Assembly (NCBI GenBank): GCA_029216955.1
Contig: JANAVB010012138.1
Location: forward strand, 27,533-91,532
DNA from: Iris pallida
Lineage: Eukaryota > Streptophyta > Magnoliopsida > Asparagales > Iridaceae
Reading direction: 5' to 3'
DNA length: 64,000 nucleotides
This document shows, piece by piece, positions 1 to 12,360 of the stretch (position 1 is its first letter; each line of letters starts with the position of its first letter). The position numbers and the translations under genes were made by a program. The notes below the pieces were generated by a model. That model did no database searches. It was not told the origin of the DNA and saw nothing but the letters and a program-made list of their open reading frames with translations.

Positions 1-352
1 ATATAGATTTATATCTACTAATATCCTAATTCTACATTGTGGTGAGATGTGTCCATGTAATCCACAATAGGTGCAAGTAGCATGCCTATTTGTATTGGAA
101 GCATGTCGATGATGTCTATATAGCATGGTGAGAGTTGTGTGGAATAGCAGGATAATGACTATACATGGTAGCAGGATGATAGTTATGTCTATATTCAGTA
201 TAGTGATGGTTATGTCTATGTGCTACATGGTGATGGTTATGTCTATGTGCAGCATGGTGATTGTGTGTAGCAATAGAATGATAGTTATGAGAATGATTTC
301 TATGTGCATGTGGTTTGTGTGCTGTATGGAAGTGTGTGTACATGTAAGCATG
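1..352. other. Non-coding left flank of the giant-LTR element
   Basis: AT-rich sequence with no recognisable gene. It contains a degenerate tandem repeat and ends where the first LTR-like sequence starts (TGTAAAACCC at 353). A 104-codon minus-strand frame (116-430) is rich in His because it reads through the repeat. It starts inside the LTR, so I do not treat it as a gene. Confidence 0.6.
177..284 (+). repeat. Degenerate 27-bp tandem repeat
   Basis: Units at 177-203, 204-230 and 231-257 are each 27 bp and share the core TGATGGTTATGTCTATGTGC. A decayed fourth unit follows. The middle pair is almost identical and the outer units are diverged. Confidence 0.75.
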
Positions 353-2605
353 TGTAAAACCCAGTTTTTCAGATGAGGGTAATTTTGAAATTTTGTAATT
401 AAAATTATTATTTATTGATATTAAATTCATATTATGATTTTTGGTGATTTTTAATCATTTTTAAACGATTTGAAAACTGTTTTAAGTCATGACTTATGAT
501 TTTGATCTGCTGCTAGTGAAACCCTAGAGACTGCATGACCTAGAGCCTAACCATGTCATTAGGATGATTTAATTATCATTTTTAGCCTAGGGATAATTTG
601 GTCATTTTGACATATTTGAATTATTTAATGATTTATCGAATTGGTGAATTCTAGTTGACCTTGACTTGTTGAGACCTAGTGAACTAGCGTAGAAGCTAAC
701 CCTAGCCATGGTGACCCTAGTCTAACTTAGGTTAACCTACTTTTAGTCATTAGAAACTAATTTTGGATTAGAAGGATTAGTTTAAGTGAATTTAAGTCAT
801 GGCTTGTGGTTTCATGAAATGACTTATGGCTTAATGATTTGATTGATCATGACTTAAGCCCATGGGCCATTTAGTAAACCCTAACCCTAATTATTGAAAC
901 TATGACCAGCCACTAGGGCTCCCCTCCCAATAAATAATCTCCTCATTGAGTTCTTGCCTCTTTTATTTTATTCTAACACTTGGAGAAAGAAAGGTATTTT
1001 TCTCCCTTCTAAAAATTTCCATTTATTCATTTGATCTCTTTTTTCATCCTAGTCTTTTGCATTATGATCTAATTTCTGTATATGTAATATTTCAGGAGGT
1101 TAATCTCAGTTTTGGGCTCATTTGGAGCATTTGGCCATCAAGAGGAACACCCCCCATTTGGAGCTTTTTTATACAATTTGCACCTATAGGTAAAATCCTT
1201 TAAATTGCATTATTATTTTGATTTCTTTGCATATTAGGCTAGGTTTAGGTGTCCCCTAACTGTACCTCAAATTTGGGTGGATTTCGTGTCCGTTTGGTGT
1301 CCGTATCGGACACGTGTCATAGGGTATGTTAGGTGTTCGACGAAATGCCTCTAAGGATTTTATTTTCTATTTTTGCTAAACTAATTACATGATTTTGAAG
1401 CCCTTGATATGTAGATTAATTATGTTGAACACTGAGCACATTTCTGTGGAGAATTCGTGTCCAAATCGGACACGCACCGCACGTACGACACTGCGCACTG
1501 GCCTCGTGCGGCAGTCCTGCTGCTCGAGTGACATTGCGGACACGACACGGCGACTCAGGTCATGAAACTTGGCAAACACGTTCTACTAATGACTGACACG
1601 ACACCTATAAAGTTTCATGGGACCTCGATGTGTGTGCGCGAAGAAATCGTGTGTGCACATATTTATCCCTATACTGTGCACGCGTGTTTCGTGTCTCTGA
1701 TACGGGGCTATAAATCGGACACGACACAGTTTTGACACGTTACAGGGTGATGAAACTCTAGCCCTATCTTGGGCGAATGTGTATGCACAGGCTCGACACG
1801 TCTCAAGCTCTGTGTCGAGTCCACAATGACTCGGCACGCGTGCACGAGGACTGGGGTTTCTGTTTTCTGTTATTTTTGATTTTGGGATTTTGGACACCTC
1901 GTATCCTAATTCTTGGACTCGTGGGTGTCCCATTAGATACGTGGGACATGTCCCCATGTCTGTACACTATATGTCTCTAATTGTTTTCGAGTTTACTTCC
2001 TAAATTGGTTTCGATTATGCAATGCATATGGACTGATTACAGATCTCAGCTTTGACAGTTTTTGTGAATTAGGTTTGTTGATTTTATTAAATCTTTTAAT
2101 GAGTATATATATGTAAATATAATTTATACATACTATATTATACTGGGATTTGTTATTGGGTTAATTTTGTTGATATGGAGTCGAGTTCATGTTGTATAGG
2201 TATAGATCTATGATACCTTAAAATGTAAACTAAAAAATTAGTTTTGGATTTAGTTTGCCTATTGCTTTATAACTATGAAGGCTATTTTGATATCAGGATT
2301 TAGTTCACTTAGTTTATAATCCTCGATTGTTTCATTTTTTTCGAATTGGTTCAGTTGACAGATTTGGGATAGATTATTTTGGGTTTTCAAATGTTGGATT
2401 CGAATTACAGGTTCCTTTTTGTCTGATACTTAAATATTGGTTTTCAAAATGTAATTCAAGGGAGTTCAATGCTGTTGGTTTTGAGTTGTTGTGAGGATTT
2501 CTTATATAGTGTATTGTATGTTAGAGTTTAGAGGGGGAACTTGGGAGTTAGATACATGTTAGTTTTGATTTGTATTAGTTCATAGATTTAGATATATAGG
2601 TAGAG

Positions 2606-2606
<1 letters not shown>

Positions 2607-2657
<51 letters not shown>

Positions 2658-2694
2658 TTATTTATTATATATATATATTTATATATATATATAG
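2607..2694. repeat. (AT)n microsatellite in giant LTR 1
   Basis: A long TA/AT run with short TTTATTTA interruptions. The matching site in LTR 2 (8,711-8,780) is a differently interrupted AT run. Confidence 0.9.
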
Positions 2695-3355
2695 ATATGA
2701 CTATAGGTATGTGGTAGGCATAGTATAGCTAAGAATCAGTGTTTATTCTCAGGTTTGAGAGAGGGTTTTGAGGGAGAGTTATATGTACGTAGGTTGTTGA
2801 GTAAGAAGAAGCTGTGAGTTGGAGGGCAGTAGGCAGGAACCATCTTGCCTAGGCCTGTGCTTGGCCTGGCTTTTGATTTCAGCAAAAGCAGTGGCAATGC
2901 AGCAGTGTGCTGCACTAGCATCAAACAGAAGGGGACTGAACCCCCTTAGCAACTTTGGTTTGGCCATATGGCATTGTTGGATAGTCGAGGGGTTGAGAGT
3001 TGATCTCAGGATTCTTGAGATTGGGAGTAGTTTTTCATTCTCAGGTTTCCTGAGAGATGTTAGTGAGTATAGGTGTGTGAGGGTATATAATTGTATATTA
3101 CGAGAGATATTGTGTAGGTTGAAATATCTGTAACCTTGATATGGATTATAGACTATTTTCCTTATATGACCTATATGTCATATGATATATACATATGGGT
3201 TCTATCTTGGTTTGGGGATATGTTCATGCATGAGTTACATAGAGATATGGGATTAGATATTGTTTAGGCTTAGGTAGATACCTGAGATTGATATAGGTAT
3301 ATATGTAATGTGAGTCTATATATATATATGTATATTTGCTAACTATATATTAGAT

Positions 3356-3367
3356 GTGTATATATAT

Positions 3368-3414
<47 letters not shown>
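3356..3414. repeat. (AT)n microsatellite in giant LTR 1
   Basis: A TA run broken by one TAAT. The counterpart in LTR 2 (9,398-9,647) is greatly expanded and rearranged. Confidence 0.9.
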
Positions 3415-3417
<3 letters not shown>

Positions 3418-3520
3418 ATAGACTTGATGTCTTAGCCTATGGCCTATGTGTATATATATATATTGAATATATGTCTTAGTGCCCTAGGATTACTAGCCTA
3501 TGGTTAGTAGCAAGTTAGAA

Positions 3521-3710
3521 TTGACCATTAGGTCTAGTAGACCTAGTTTGACTAGATAGTTGACCATTGTTGACCATGGTTGACCAAAGTCAACTATAGG
3601 TCAACCATGACCTAGTTGACCTAGAAAGGGGCTTAGATAGACTTAAAGGGGACTAGTTTGACTAAGTTGACTAAACCATAGACTACTGACTAATTGGTTT
3701 AGGTTTGACC
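3521..3710. promoter_or_regulatory. TTGAC (W-box core) cluster 1, LTR 1
   Basis: About eleven TTGAC[C/T] words, nine forward and two reverse, lie in 190 bp. TTGAC[C/T] is the known core bound by WRKY transcription factors. WRKY binding here is inference. The density itself is seen directly, and the copy in LTR 2 keeps it. Confidence 0.5.
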
Positions 3711-3955
3711 ATATAGGTTATGTGGATAGTCCTAAGTAGATTAAGATATGTATGCGGTTAAGTGGGATACTTAGGAGTTATTTCATGATTCGAGTTAGAC
3801 TATGGGCTTAGCTTAACTATAGATTCAAGATTGCCTATATATATATATATGTAAATTGTATGATTGGTAGCTTGTATAGAATTGTGATGGTATGCGAGTG
3901 CTAGCCTAGGCTTGGTTAAGCCTGGTGAGACTTATTAGACTTGTTTGGGTTAAGT

Positions 3956-4030
3956 TTGACCAGTTGACCTAGCCTTGACTAGTATAGTTGACTGGAGTTG
4001 ACCAGGTTTGACTTAGAGTTGACTTTGACC
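3956..4030 (+). promoter_or_regulatory. TTGAC (W-box core) cluster 2, LTR 1
   Basis: Eight forward TTGAC[C/T] words lie in 75 bp, far above chance for a 5-mer. All are in the same orientation with spacers of roughly 4-11 bp. Confidence 0.5.
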
Positions 4031-5440
4031 TAGATTGGCCTAAAAATCATGTAGATTGCATCATAACATTATTTACCTTGTTTTAAACACATTATAACCT
4101 GTACTTCTCTATTTAGGACATTGTGACTCCGGTGCAGACATCTGACATTGTACAACTTTTTTCAGAGTATCAGGCGAGTACATTCTCTGATAGTTCTTCC
4201 ATTTACTTGTCGTTTACTATATTTTAGTTGTAGCTAGTTCTATCTGATTCTCTGTTTCAAACACGATTTGATATTCCTGATCCATTTCATGCGACACTCA
4301 CTTATTTATGTCTGTCTCTATTTCTGGAACCACCTACTGGAACCACCCTGGAATCATTTACTGGAACCATTCGTGTACTGGCTGGACTTATACCTATTTT
4401 TGTGTCGGATTATGGATTCACTTGTACTTGCTGGACGGGGAAATATTGGAATAGGCATGTGAACATACCCAAATACTGGAACCACCCTCTTAGAATTATA
4501 CTGGAACGATAGCCATCCCACACTTGGCCGAGTGTGCGGTGTGCCATATTACCTACAGCCGTTCACATGACGATCCCGATATTTTAAAACACACTGTTAG
4601 AGTATAGGCTGGACTCACCCTGGAACCTTTGATCACCGACTGGACTCACCTTATACCGGACTCATCTTGTACTGGAACCACCTGGTATCAGATTCATATT
4701 GTCTGGATTTACCTGGGTTTTGCACTTGTTTACATTTATATTCTGGACTTATATTATGTTGCTCTAGTTCAGCTAGTTTCTATTTACAGCCTTTATTGCT
4801 ATGATTCTTCTCTTGTTTTACTTACCTTACTTTCCTTGTATCTTAACTGTTTCTCTATACCATCACCTGTATACAAACTACCATGTTCATCTATAAAACT
4901 GTCTATAACTGCTTTATAGTTCTCTGTCATTACTTGGATTTTCTTGATGAGTTGTACTCGTTCCTGTCCTGACTGGACCTGTTGAAAATTTTACAGATGA
5001 TTGCCCTGAGGACACATGCCCTACATATGACGGACCAGGAGATGGCTTAGCTACCTATGGCCCCGACACTCAGGAGTGATCGGGAGTTTAGCTAGTTTGT
5101 CTTGTTTTTGCTTTCATGTTTTAGAACTGGAGTTGTATATATATAAGTTGAGACATGTAGTTGAGATTGTCTGAGATTATATTATTAGTTGTTGGTTTTA
5201 TTTCTGTTATTAGTCTTAGTTTTAATCTTCTGTGCTATCATATCGTTCTTAGACTGTGATTGAGATTTATTATATCTATACTTGTCCTCTGTTCGGAGTT
5301 GAGATTTGACAAGTACATTATATAATTGCGTAAGTTGTTCATTAGATAGTAACCTAGGACAGCGTTCTACCGCCGACACTGCGGCGTAGGCTGGGCGTTG
5401 TTACGTGCTCGTACCCTCACAGTGGGTATGGGTCGTGACA

Positions 5441-6460
5441 CGTTTTTAATGGTAGCCCATGCAGGTCGAGAGTCGCATTAGTACGATATCGTGGTAGTAC
5501 GACGACTTAGTTATACTGCCGCGAGCCTGCGATAGGATTGAGAGATAGGCTTAACGGAGGGGTACTCAATCACAGTTAGGACTACTTGAGACGATTCCTG
5601 GGATGACCCTTGAGAATCTTATTATAAACTATCTCGAAATTCGATTCTGACAGTATCTGTCTATCTTCCTTGATTCATCGTTGAATTTGATTCTTGGTAC
5701 TCATTATTGACTTGATTTTCTACCAAGATAACATTATGGGCTAGTTTGCCTCAGTCATAGGATCTAGAGTCTTCTACAGCCATATCAGCTGGTTGGACGA
5801 TGAGATAGAGTCTGATTTTGGATGTTTTTCTCGGGTGTGGGAATTTAAAGTTTTTGCAGCCAAGCTAGCGGCAATGCAAAAATTTTAAATACCACGATTC
5901 TAGAGGTATGTACATTAGTTGTGGACTCTATGGATTATCATAGCCATACTTACTGGTGTGACGAAGATTCTGGTAACATGGTTCTGGATAGACGGGTATG
6001 ATTATCAGATTGCATAATAGATACCATATAGATGGTGCCCTAGTATAATTGAGTGGAATATCAGGATGGATACTACTTGAGTGTCAAGTATTAGATAGAG
6101 GGAGCTAGGCCACCTGTAGCGTAGCACCGTGTCCCACACCATCAGAGGGATATACCCCAGAGGGGCAGGACTTTTGCGCTGACAGTCGAGTAGACCGACG
6201 CTACGGGTGACGGGTTAGCAGGTCTGTCTTCATGTTCTTCTTTCTATCTTATTGTGTAATTCCATTAGTACATGCCAGGATATTGTTTGTGATTGCTAGA
6301 TAGTGTAGCTACCCTGTTCGAGACTGTGAAATCACGACCAGTAGAATTGTGTTGCGTGTTATCTTTGACTTTAATTTGCTGGGGGTTAGACCTAGTAGGG
6401 ATAGGATTAAATAGGATCATTTTAATTTAGAGGACGAAATTTTTCTAAGGGGGGTAGGAT
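5441..6460 (+). other. Short non-coding internal region of the giant-LTR element
   Basis: About 1.02 kb between LTR end GGGTCGTGACA and the polypurine region before the next LTR. It opens with a putative primer-binding area (CGTTTTTAATGGTAGCCC) and closes with GAGGACGAAATTTTTC plus a G-rich run. No reading frame of note, so the element could only move with proteins supplied by a relative. Confidence 0.7.
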
Positions 6461-7036
6461 TGTAACATCCAATTTTCCAGATGAGGATAATTTTGAAATT
6501 TTGTAATTAAAATTATTATTTATTGATATTAAATTCACATTATGATTTTTGGTGATTTTTAATCATTTTTAAACGATTTGAAAACTGTTTTAAGTCATGA
6601 CTTATGATTTTGATCTGCTGCTAGTGAAACCCTAGAGACTGCATGACCTAGAACCTAACCATGTCATTAGGATGATTTAATTATCATTTTTAGCCTAGGG
6701 GTAATTTGGTCATTTTGACTTATTTGAATTATTTGATAATTTATCGAATTGGTGAATTCTAGTTGACCTTGACTTGTTGAGACCTAGTGAACTAGCCTAG
6801 AAGCTAACCCTAGCCATGGTGACCCTAGTCTAACTTAGGTTAACCTACTTTTAGTCATTAGAAACTAATTTTAGATTAGGAGGATTAGTTTAAGTGAATT
6901 AAAGTCATGGCTTGTGGTTTCATGAAATGACTTATGGCTTAATGATTTGATTGATCATGACTTAAGCCCATGGGCCATTTAGTAAACCCTAACCCTAATT
7001 ATTGAACCTATGACCAGCCACTAGGGCTCCCCTTCC

Positions 7037-7044
7037 TATAAATA
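7037..7044 (+). promoter_or_regulatory. Candidate TATA box in giant LTR 2
   Basis: TATAAATA follows a C-rich stretch and lies about 580 bp into the LTR. LTR 1 has CAATAAATA here. Transcription from it is inference. Confidence 0.4.
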
Positions 7045-8710
7045 ATCTCCTCATTGAGTTCTTGCCTCTTTTATTTTATTCCAACACTTGGAGAAAGAAA
7101 GGTATTTTTCTCCTTCTAAAAATTTCCATTTATTCATTTGATCTCCTTTTTCATCCTAGTCTTTTGCATTAGGTTCTAATTTCTGTATATTTAATATTTT
7201 TGGAGGTTAATCTCAGTTTTGGGCTCATTTGGAGCATTTGGCCATCAAAAGGAACACCCCCCATTTGGAGCTTTTTTATACAATTTGCACCTATAGGTAA
7301 AACCCTTTAAATTGTATTATTATTTTGATTTCTTTGCATATTATGCTAGGTTTAGGTGTCCCCTAGTTGTACCTCGAATTTGGGTGGATTTCGTGTCCGT
7401 TTGGTGTCCGTATCGGACGCGTGTCATAGGATATGTTAGGTGTTCGACGAAATGCCTCTAAGGATTTTATTTTCTATTTTTGCTAAACTAATTACATGAT
7501 TTTGAAGCCCGTGATATGTAGATTAATTATGTTGAACACTGAGCACGTTTCTATGGAGAATTCGTGTCCAAATTGGATACGCACCGCACGTACGACACTG
7601 CGCACTGGCCTCGTGCGGCTGTCCTGCTGCTCGGGTGCCATTGCGGACACGACACGGCGACTCAGGTCATAAAACTTGGCGGACATGTTCTCCTAATGAC
7701 AGACACAACACCTATAAAGTTTCATGGGACCTCGATGTGTGTGCGCGAAGAAATCGCGTGTGTACATGTTTTGCCCTGCACTGTGCACGCGTGTTTCGTG
7801 TCTCTGATACGGGGCTGTAAATCGGACACGACACGGTTTCGACACGTTACAGGGTGATGAAACTCTAGCCCTATCTTGGGCGAACGTGCATACACAGGCT
7901 CGACACATCTCCAGCTCTGTGTCGAGTCCACAATGACTTGGCACGCGTGCACGAGGACTGGGGTTTCTATTTTCTGTCATTTTCGATTTTAGGATTTTGG
8001 ACACCTCGTGCCCTAATTCTTGGACTCGTGGGTGTCCCATTAGACACGTGGGACATGTCCCCATGTCTGTACACTATATGTCTCTAATTGTTTTCGAGTT
8101 TACTTCCTAAATTGGTTTCGATTATGCAATGCATATGGACTGATTACAGTTCTCAGCTTTGATAGTTTTTGTGAATTAGGTTTACTGATTTTATTAAATC
8201 TTTTAATGAGTATATATATGTAAATATAATTTATACATACTGTATTATACTGAGATTTGTTATTGGGTTAATTTTGTTGATATGGAGTCGAGTTCATGTT
8301 GTAGAGGTATAGATCTCTGATACCTTGAAATATAAACTGAAAAATTAGTTTTGGATTTAGTTTGCCTATTGCTTTATAACTATGAAGGCTGTTTTGATAT
8401 CAGGATTTAGTTCACATAGGTTGTAATCCTTGATTGTTTCATTTTTTCGAATTGGTTCAGTTACAGATTTGGGATAGATTGTTTTGGGTTTTCAAATGTT
8501 GGATTCGAATTACAGGTTCTTTTTTGTCTGATACTTAAATATTGGTTTTCAAAATGTAATTCAAGGGAGTTCAATGTTGTTGGTTTTGAGTTGTGGTGAG
8601 GATTTCTTATATAGTGTATTGTATGTTAGAGTTTAGAGGGGGAACTTGGGAGTTAGATACATGTTAGTTTTGATTTGTATTAGTTCATAGTTTTAGATAT
8701 ATAGGTAGAG

Positions 8711-8725
8711 TTATATATATATATC

Positions 8726-8780
<55 letters not shown>
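8711..8780. repeat. (AT)n microsatellite in giant LTR 2
   Basis: A TA repeat broken once by CTGA. Confidence 0.9.
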
Positions 8781-8782
<2 letters not shown>

Positions 8783-9397
8783 CTATAGGTATGTGGTTGG
8801 CATAGTATAGCTAAGAATCAGTGTTTATTCTCAGGTTTGAGAGACGGTTTTGAGGGATAGTTATATGTACATAGGTTGTTGGGTAAGAAGAAGCTGTGAG
8901 TTGGAGGGCAGTAGGCAGGAACCATCTTGCCTAGGCCTGTGCTTGGCCTGGCTTTTGATTTCAGCAAGAGCAGTGGCAATGCAGCAGTGTGCTGCACTAG
9001 CAGCAAACAGAAGGGGACTGAACCCCCTTAGCAACTTTGGTTTGGCCATATGGAATTGTTGGATAGTCGAGGGGTTGAGAGTTGATCTCAGGATTCTTGA
9101 GATTGGGAGTAGTTGTTCATTCTCAGGTTTCCTGAGAGATGTTAATGAGTATAGGTGTGTGAGGGTATATAATTGTATATTACGAGAGATATTGTGTAGG
9201 TTGAAATATCTGTAACCTTGATACAGATTATAGACTATTTCCCATATATGACCTATATGTCATATGATATATACATATGGGTTGTATCTTGGTTTGGGGA
9301 TATGTTCATGCATGAGTTACATAGAGATATGGGATTAGATATTGATTAGGCTTAGGTAGATACCTGAGATTGATATAGGTATATATGTAATGTGAGT

Positions 9398-9398
9398 C

Positions 9399-9431
<33 letters not shown>

Positions 9432-9464
9432 TTGCTAACTATATATTAGATGTGTATATATTAG

Positions 9465-9556
<92 letters not shown>

Positions 9557-9572
9557 TTGATGTCTTATATAG

Positions 9573-9633
<61 letters not shown>

Positions 9634-9647
9634 GACTTGATGTCTTA
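9398..9647. repeat. AT microsatellites, 45-base A tract and 80-bp duplication
   Basis: TA runs at about 9,398-9,425 and 9,475-9,553 are followed by GACTTGATGTCTTA (9,554), an uninterrupted run of 45 A (9,573-9,617), more TA, and GACTTGATGTCTTA again (9,634). LTR 1 has one copy of that word and no A tract. The structure could be an expansion, a small retroposition scar or an assembly error. Confidence 0.8.
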
Positions 9648-9741
9648 GCCTATGGCCTATGTGTATATATATATATATATATATTGAATATATGTCTTAG
9701 TGCCCTAGGATTACTAGCCTATGGTTAGTAGCAAGTTAGAA

Positions 9742-9931
9742 TTGACAATTAGGTCTAGTAGACCTAGTTTGACTAGATAGTTGACCATTGTTGACCATGG
9801 TTGACCAAAGTCAACTATAGGTCAACCATGACCTAGTTGACCTAGAAAGGGGCTTAGATGGACTTAAAGGGGACTAGTTTGACTAAGTTGACTAAACCAT
9901 AGACTACTGACTAATTGGTTTAGGTTTGACC
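9742..9931. promoter_or_regulatory. TTGAC cluster 1, LTR 2
   Basis: Counterpart of the 3,521-3,710 cluster, with most TTGAC[C/T] words kept. The first has changed from TTGACC to TTGACA. Confidence 0.5.
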
Positions 9932-10176
9932 ATATAGGTTATGTGGATAGTCCTAAGTAGATTAAGATATGTATGGGGTTAAGTGGGATACTTAGGAGTT
10001 GTTTCATGATTCGAGTTAGAGTATGGGCTTAGCTTAACTATAGATTCAAGATTGCCTATATATATATATATGTAAATTGTATGATTGGTAGCTTCTATAG
10101 AATTGTGATGGTATGCGAGTGCTAGCCTAGGCTTGGTTAAGCCTAGTGAGACTTATTAGACTTGTTTGGGTTAAGT

Positions 10177-10251
10177 TTGACCAGTTGACCTAGCCTTGAC
10201 TAGTATAGTTGACTGGAGTTGACCAGGTTTGACTTAGAGTTGACTTTGACC
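10177..10251 (+). promoter_or_regulatory. TTGAC cluster 2, LTR 2
   Basis: Counterpart of 3,956-4,030. All eight TTGAC[C/T] words are retained. Confidence 0.5.
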
Positions 10252-11663
10252 TAGATTGGCCTAGAAATCATGTAGATTGCATCATAACATCATTTACCTT
10301 ATTTTAAACACATTATAACCTGTACTGCTCTATTTAGGACATTGTAACTCCGGTGCAGACATCTGACATTGTACTACTCTTTTCAGAGTATCAGGCGAGT
10401 ACATTCTCTGATAGTTCTTCCATTTACTTGTCGTTTACTATATTTCAGTTGTAGCTAGTTCTATCTGATTCTCTGTTTCAAACACGATTTGATATTGCTG
10501 GATCCATTTCATGCGACACTCACTTATTTATGTCTGGCCTCTATTTCAAGAACCACCTACTGGAACCACCCTGGAATCATTTACTGGAACCATTCGTGTA
10601 CTGGCTAGACTTATACCTATTTTTGTGTCGGATTATGGATTCACTTGTACTTGCTGGGCGGAGAAATATTGGAATAGGCATGTGAACATACCCAAATACT
10701 GGAACCACTCCCTTGGAATTATACTGGAACGATAGCCATCCCACACTTGGTCGAGTGTACGGTGTGCCGTATTACCTACAGCCATTCACATGTCGATCCC
10801 GATATTTTAAAACACACTGTTAGAGTATAGGCTGGATTCACCCTGGAACCTTTGATCACCGACTGGACTCACCTTATACCGAACTCATCTTGTACTGGAA
10901 CCACCTGGTATCAGATTCATGTTGTCTGGATTTACCTGGGTTTTGCACTTGTTTACATTTACATTCTGGACTTATATCATGTTGCTCTAGTTCAGCTAGT
11001 TTCTATTTACAGCCTTTATTGCTATGATTCTTCTCTTGTTTTACTTACCTTACTTTCCTTGTATCTTAACTGTTTCTCTATACCATCACCTGTATACAAA
11101 CTACCATGTTCATCAATAAAACTGTCTATAACTGCTTTATAGTTCTCTGTCATTACTTGGGTTTTCTTGATGAGTTGTACTCGTTCCTGTCCTGACTGGA
11201 CCTGTTGAAAATTTTACAGATGATTGCCCTGAGGACACATGCCCTACATATTACGGACCAGGAGATGGCTTAGCTATCTATGGCCCCAACACTCAGGAGT
11301 GATCGGGAGTTTAGCTAGTTTGTCTTGTTTTAGCTTTCATGTTTTAGAACTGGAGTTGTATATATATAAGTTGAGACATGTAGTTGAGATTGTCTGAGAT
11401 TATATTATTAGTTTCTGTTTTTATTTCTGTTATTAGTCTTAGTTTTAATCTTCTGTGCTATCATATCGTTCTTAGACTGTGACTGAGATTCATTATATCT
11501 ATACTTGTCCTCCGTTCGGAGTTGAGATTTGACAAGTATATTATATAATTGCGTGAGTTGTTCATTAGATAGTAACCTAGGACAGCGTTCTACCGCCGAC
11601 ACTACGGCGTAGGCTGGGCGTTGTTACGTGCTCGTACCCTCACAGTGGGTGCGGGTCGTGACA

Positions 11664-12356
11664 CGTTTTTAGTGGTGGCCCATGCTGGTCGAGAGTCGCC
11701 TTAGTACGATATCGTGGTAGTACGGCGACTTAGTTGTACTGCCGCGAGCCTGTGATAGGTTTGAGAGATAAGCTTAACGGAGGGGTACTCAATCACAATT
11801 AGGACTACTTGAGACGATTCCTGGGATGACCCTTGAGAATCTCATTATAAACTATCTCGAAATTCGATTCTGACAGTATCTATCTATCTTCCTTGATTCA
11901 TCGTTGAATTTGATTCTTGGTACTCATTATTGACTTGATTTTCTACCAAGATAACATTATGGGCTAGGTTGACTCAGTCATGGGATCTAGAGTCTTCTAC
12001 AGCCATATCAGCTGGTTGGGCGATGAGATAGAGTCTGATTTTGGATGTATTTCTCGGGTGTGGGAATTTAAAGTTTTTGCAGCCAAGCTAGCGGCAATGC
12101 AAAAATTTTAAATACCACGATTCTAGAGGTATGTACATTAGTTGTGGACTCTACGGATTATCGCAGCCATACTTACTGGTGTGATGAGGATTCTGGTAAC
12201 ATGGTTCTGGATAGACGGGTATGATTATCAGATTGCAGAATAGATACCATATAGATGGTGCCCTAGTATAATTGAGTGGAATATCAGGATGGATACTACT
12301 TGAGTGTCAAAGATTAGATAGAGGGAGCTAGGCCCTCTGTAGCGCAGCACCGTGCC
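11664..12356 (+). other. Truncated second internal region of the giant-LTR tandem
   Basis: Aligns with 5,441 to about 6,133. The match stops at a CCCACA word, after which copia gag sequence begins. A third LTR, expected in a full tandem, is missing. Confidence 0.75.
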
Positions 12357-12360
12357 CCAC

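Larger units (their letters stand above)
353..5440 (+). repeat. Giant LTR, copy 1 (about 5.09 kb)
   Basis: Starts TGTAAAACCC and ends GGGTCGTGACA. It is paired with 6,461-11,663. It holds a CG-rich section (about 1,280-1,980) with repeated GTGTCCG and CGGACACG words, AT microsatellites, and two TTGAC clusters. Where copy 2 has TATAAATA, copy 1 reads CAATAAATA (929-937), so its core promoter may be damaged. No coding content was recognised. Confidence 0.75.
6461..11663 (+). repeat. Giant LTR, copy 2 (about 5.2 kb)
   Basis: Starts TGTAACATCC directly after the polypurine region and ends GGGTCGTGACA. It aligns with 353-5,440 along its whole length with scattered substitutions. Much of the extra length is in AT and A-tract expansions at 8.7 and 9.4-9.65 kb. 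Confidence 0.75.
353..12356 (+). mobile_element. Tandem giant-LTR, non-coding gypsy derivative (LARD-like)
   Basis: Sequence from about 353 recurs from about 6,461 with an offset of 6,108 bp, and the match runs to about 12,356. At 6,431 a GAGGACGAAATTTTTC polypurine region precedes TGTAACATCC, the usual gypsy 3'-LTR junction. GGGTCGTGACA at 5,430-5,440 and 11,653-11,663 fits an LTR end. The order is therefore LTR, internal, LTR, partial internal. No gag or pol reading frame is visible. Sequence after each LTR end (GTGGTGGCCCATGC type) resembles that of the gypsy elements at 51.5 and 56.7 kb, so this is probably a non-autonomous relative. The second internal region stops abruptly at a copia fragment near 12,357. 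LTR-LTR unequal recombination is the simplest explanation for the tandem. Confidence 0.8.

Noticed and set aside
1586..1957. 123-codon minus-strand frame, also present at 7,693-8,064
   Set aside because: It occurs in both giant LTRs because they are copies. There are no recognisable motifs, and it lies within CG-rich LTR sequence with other equally open frames.
2779..3133. Short frames around 2,819-3,133 and 8,850-9,215 in the giant LTR
   Set aside because: Frames differ in start and length between the two copies, and there is no family resemblance.
3521..4030. TTGAC words as a simple tandem repeat
   Set aside because: Spacing and flanks vary, so the words are clustered but not a regular satellite. 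Kept instead as a regulatory candidate.
9392..9634. IYIYIY and KKKK frames
   Set aside because: Pure translation of TA microsatellites and an A tract.
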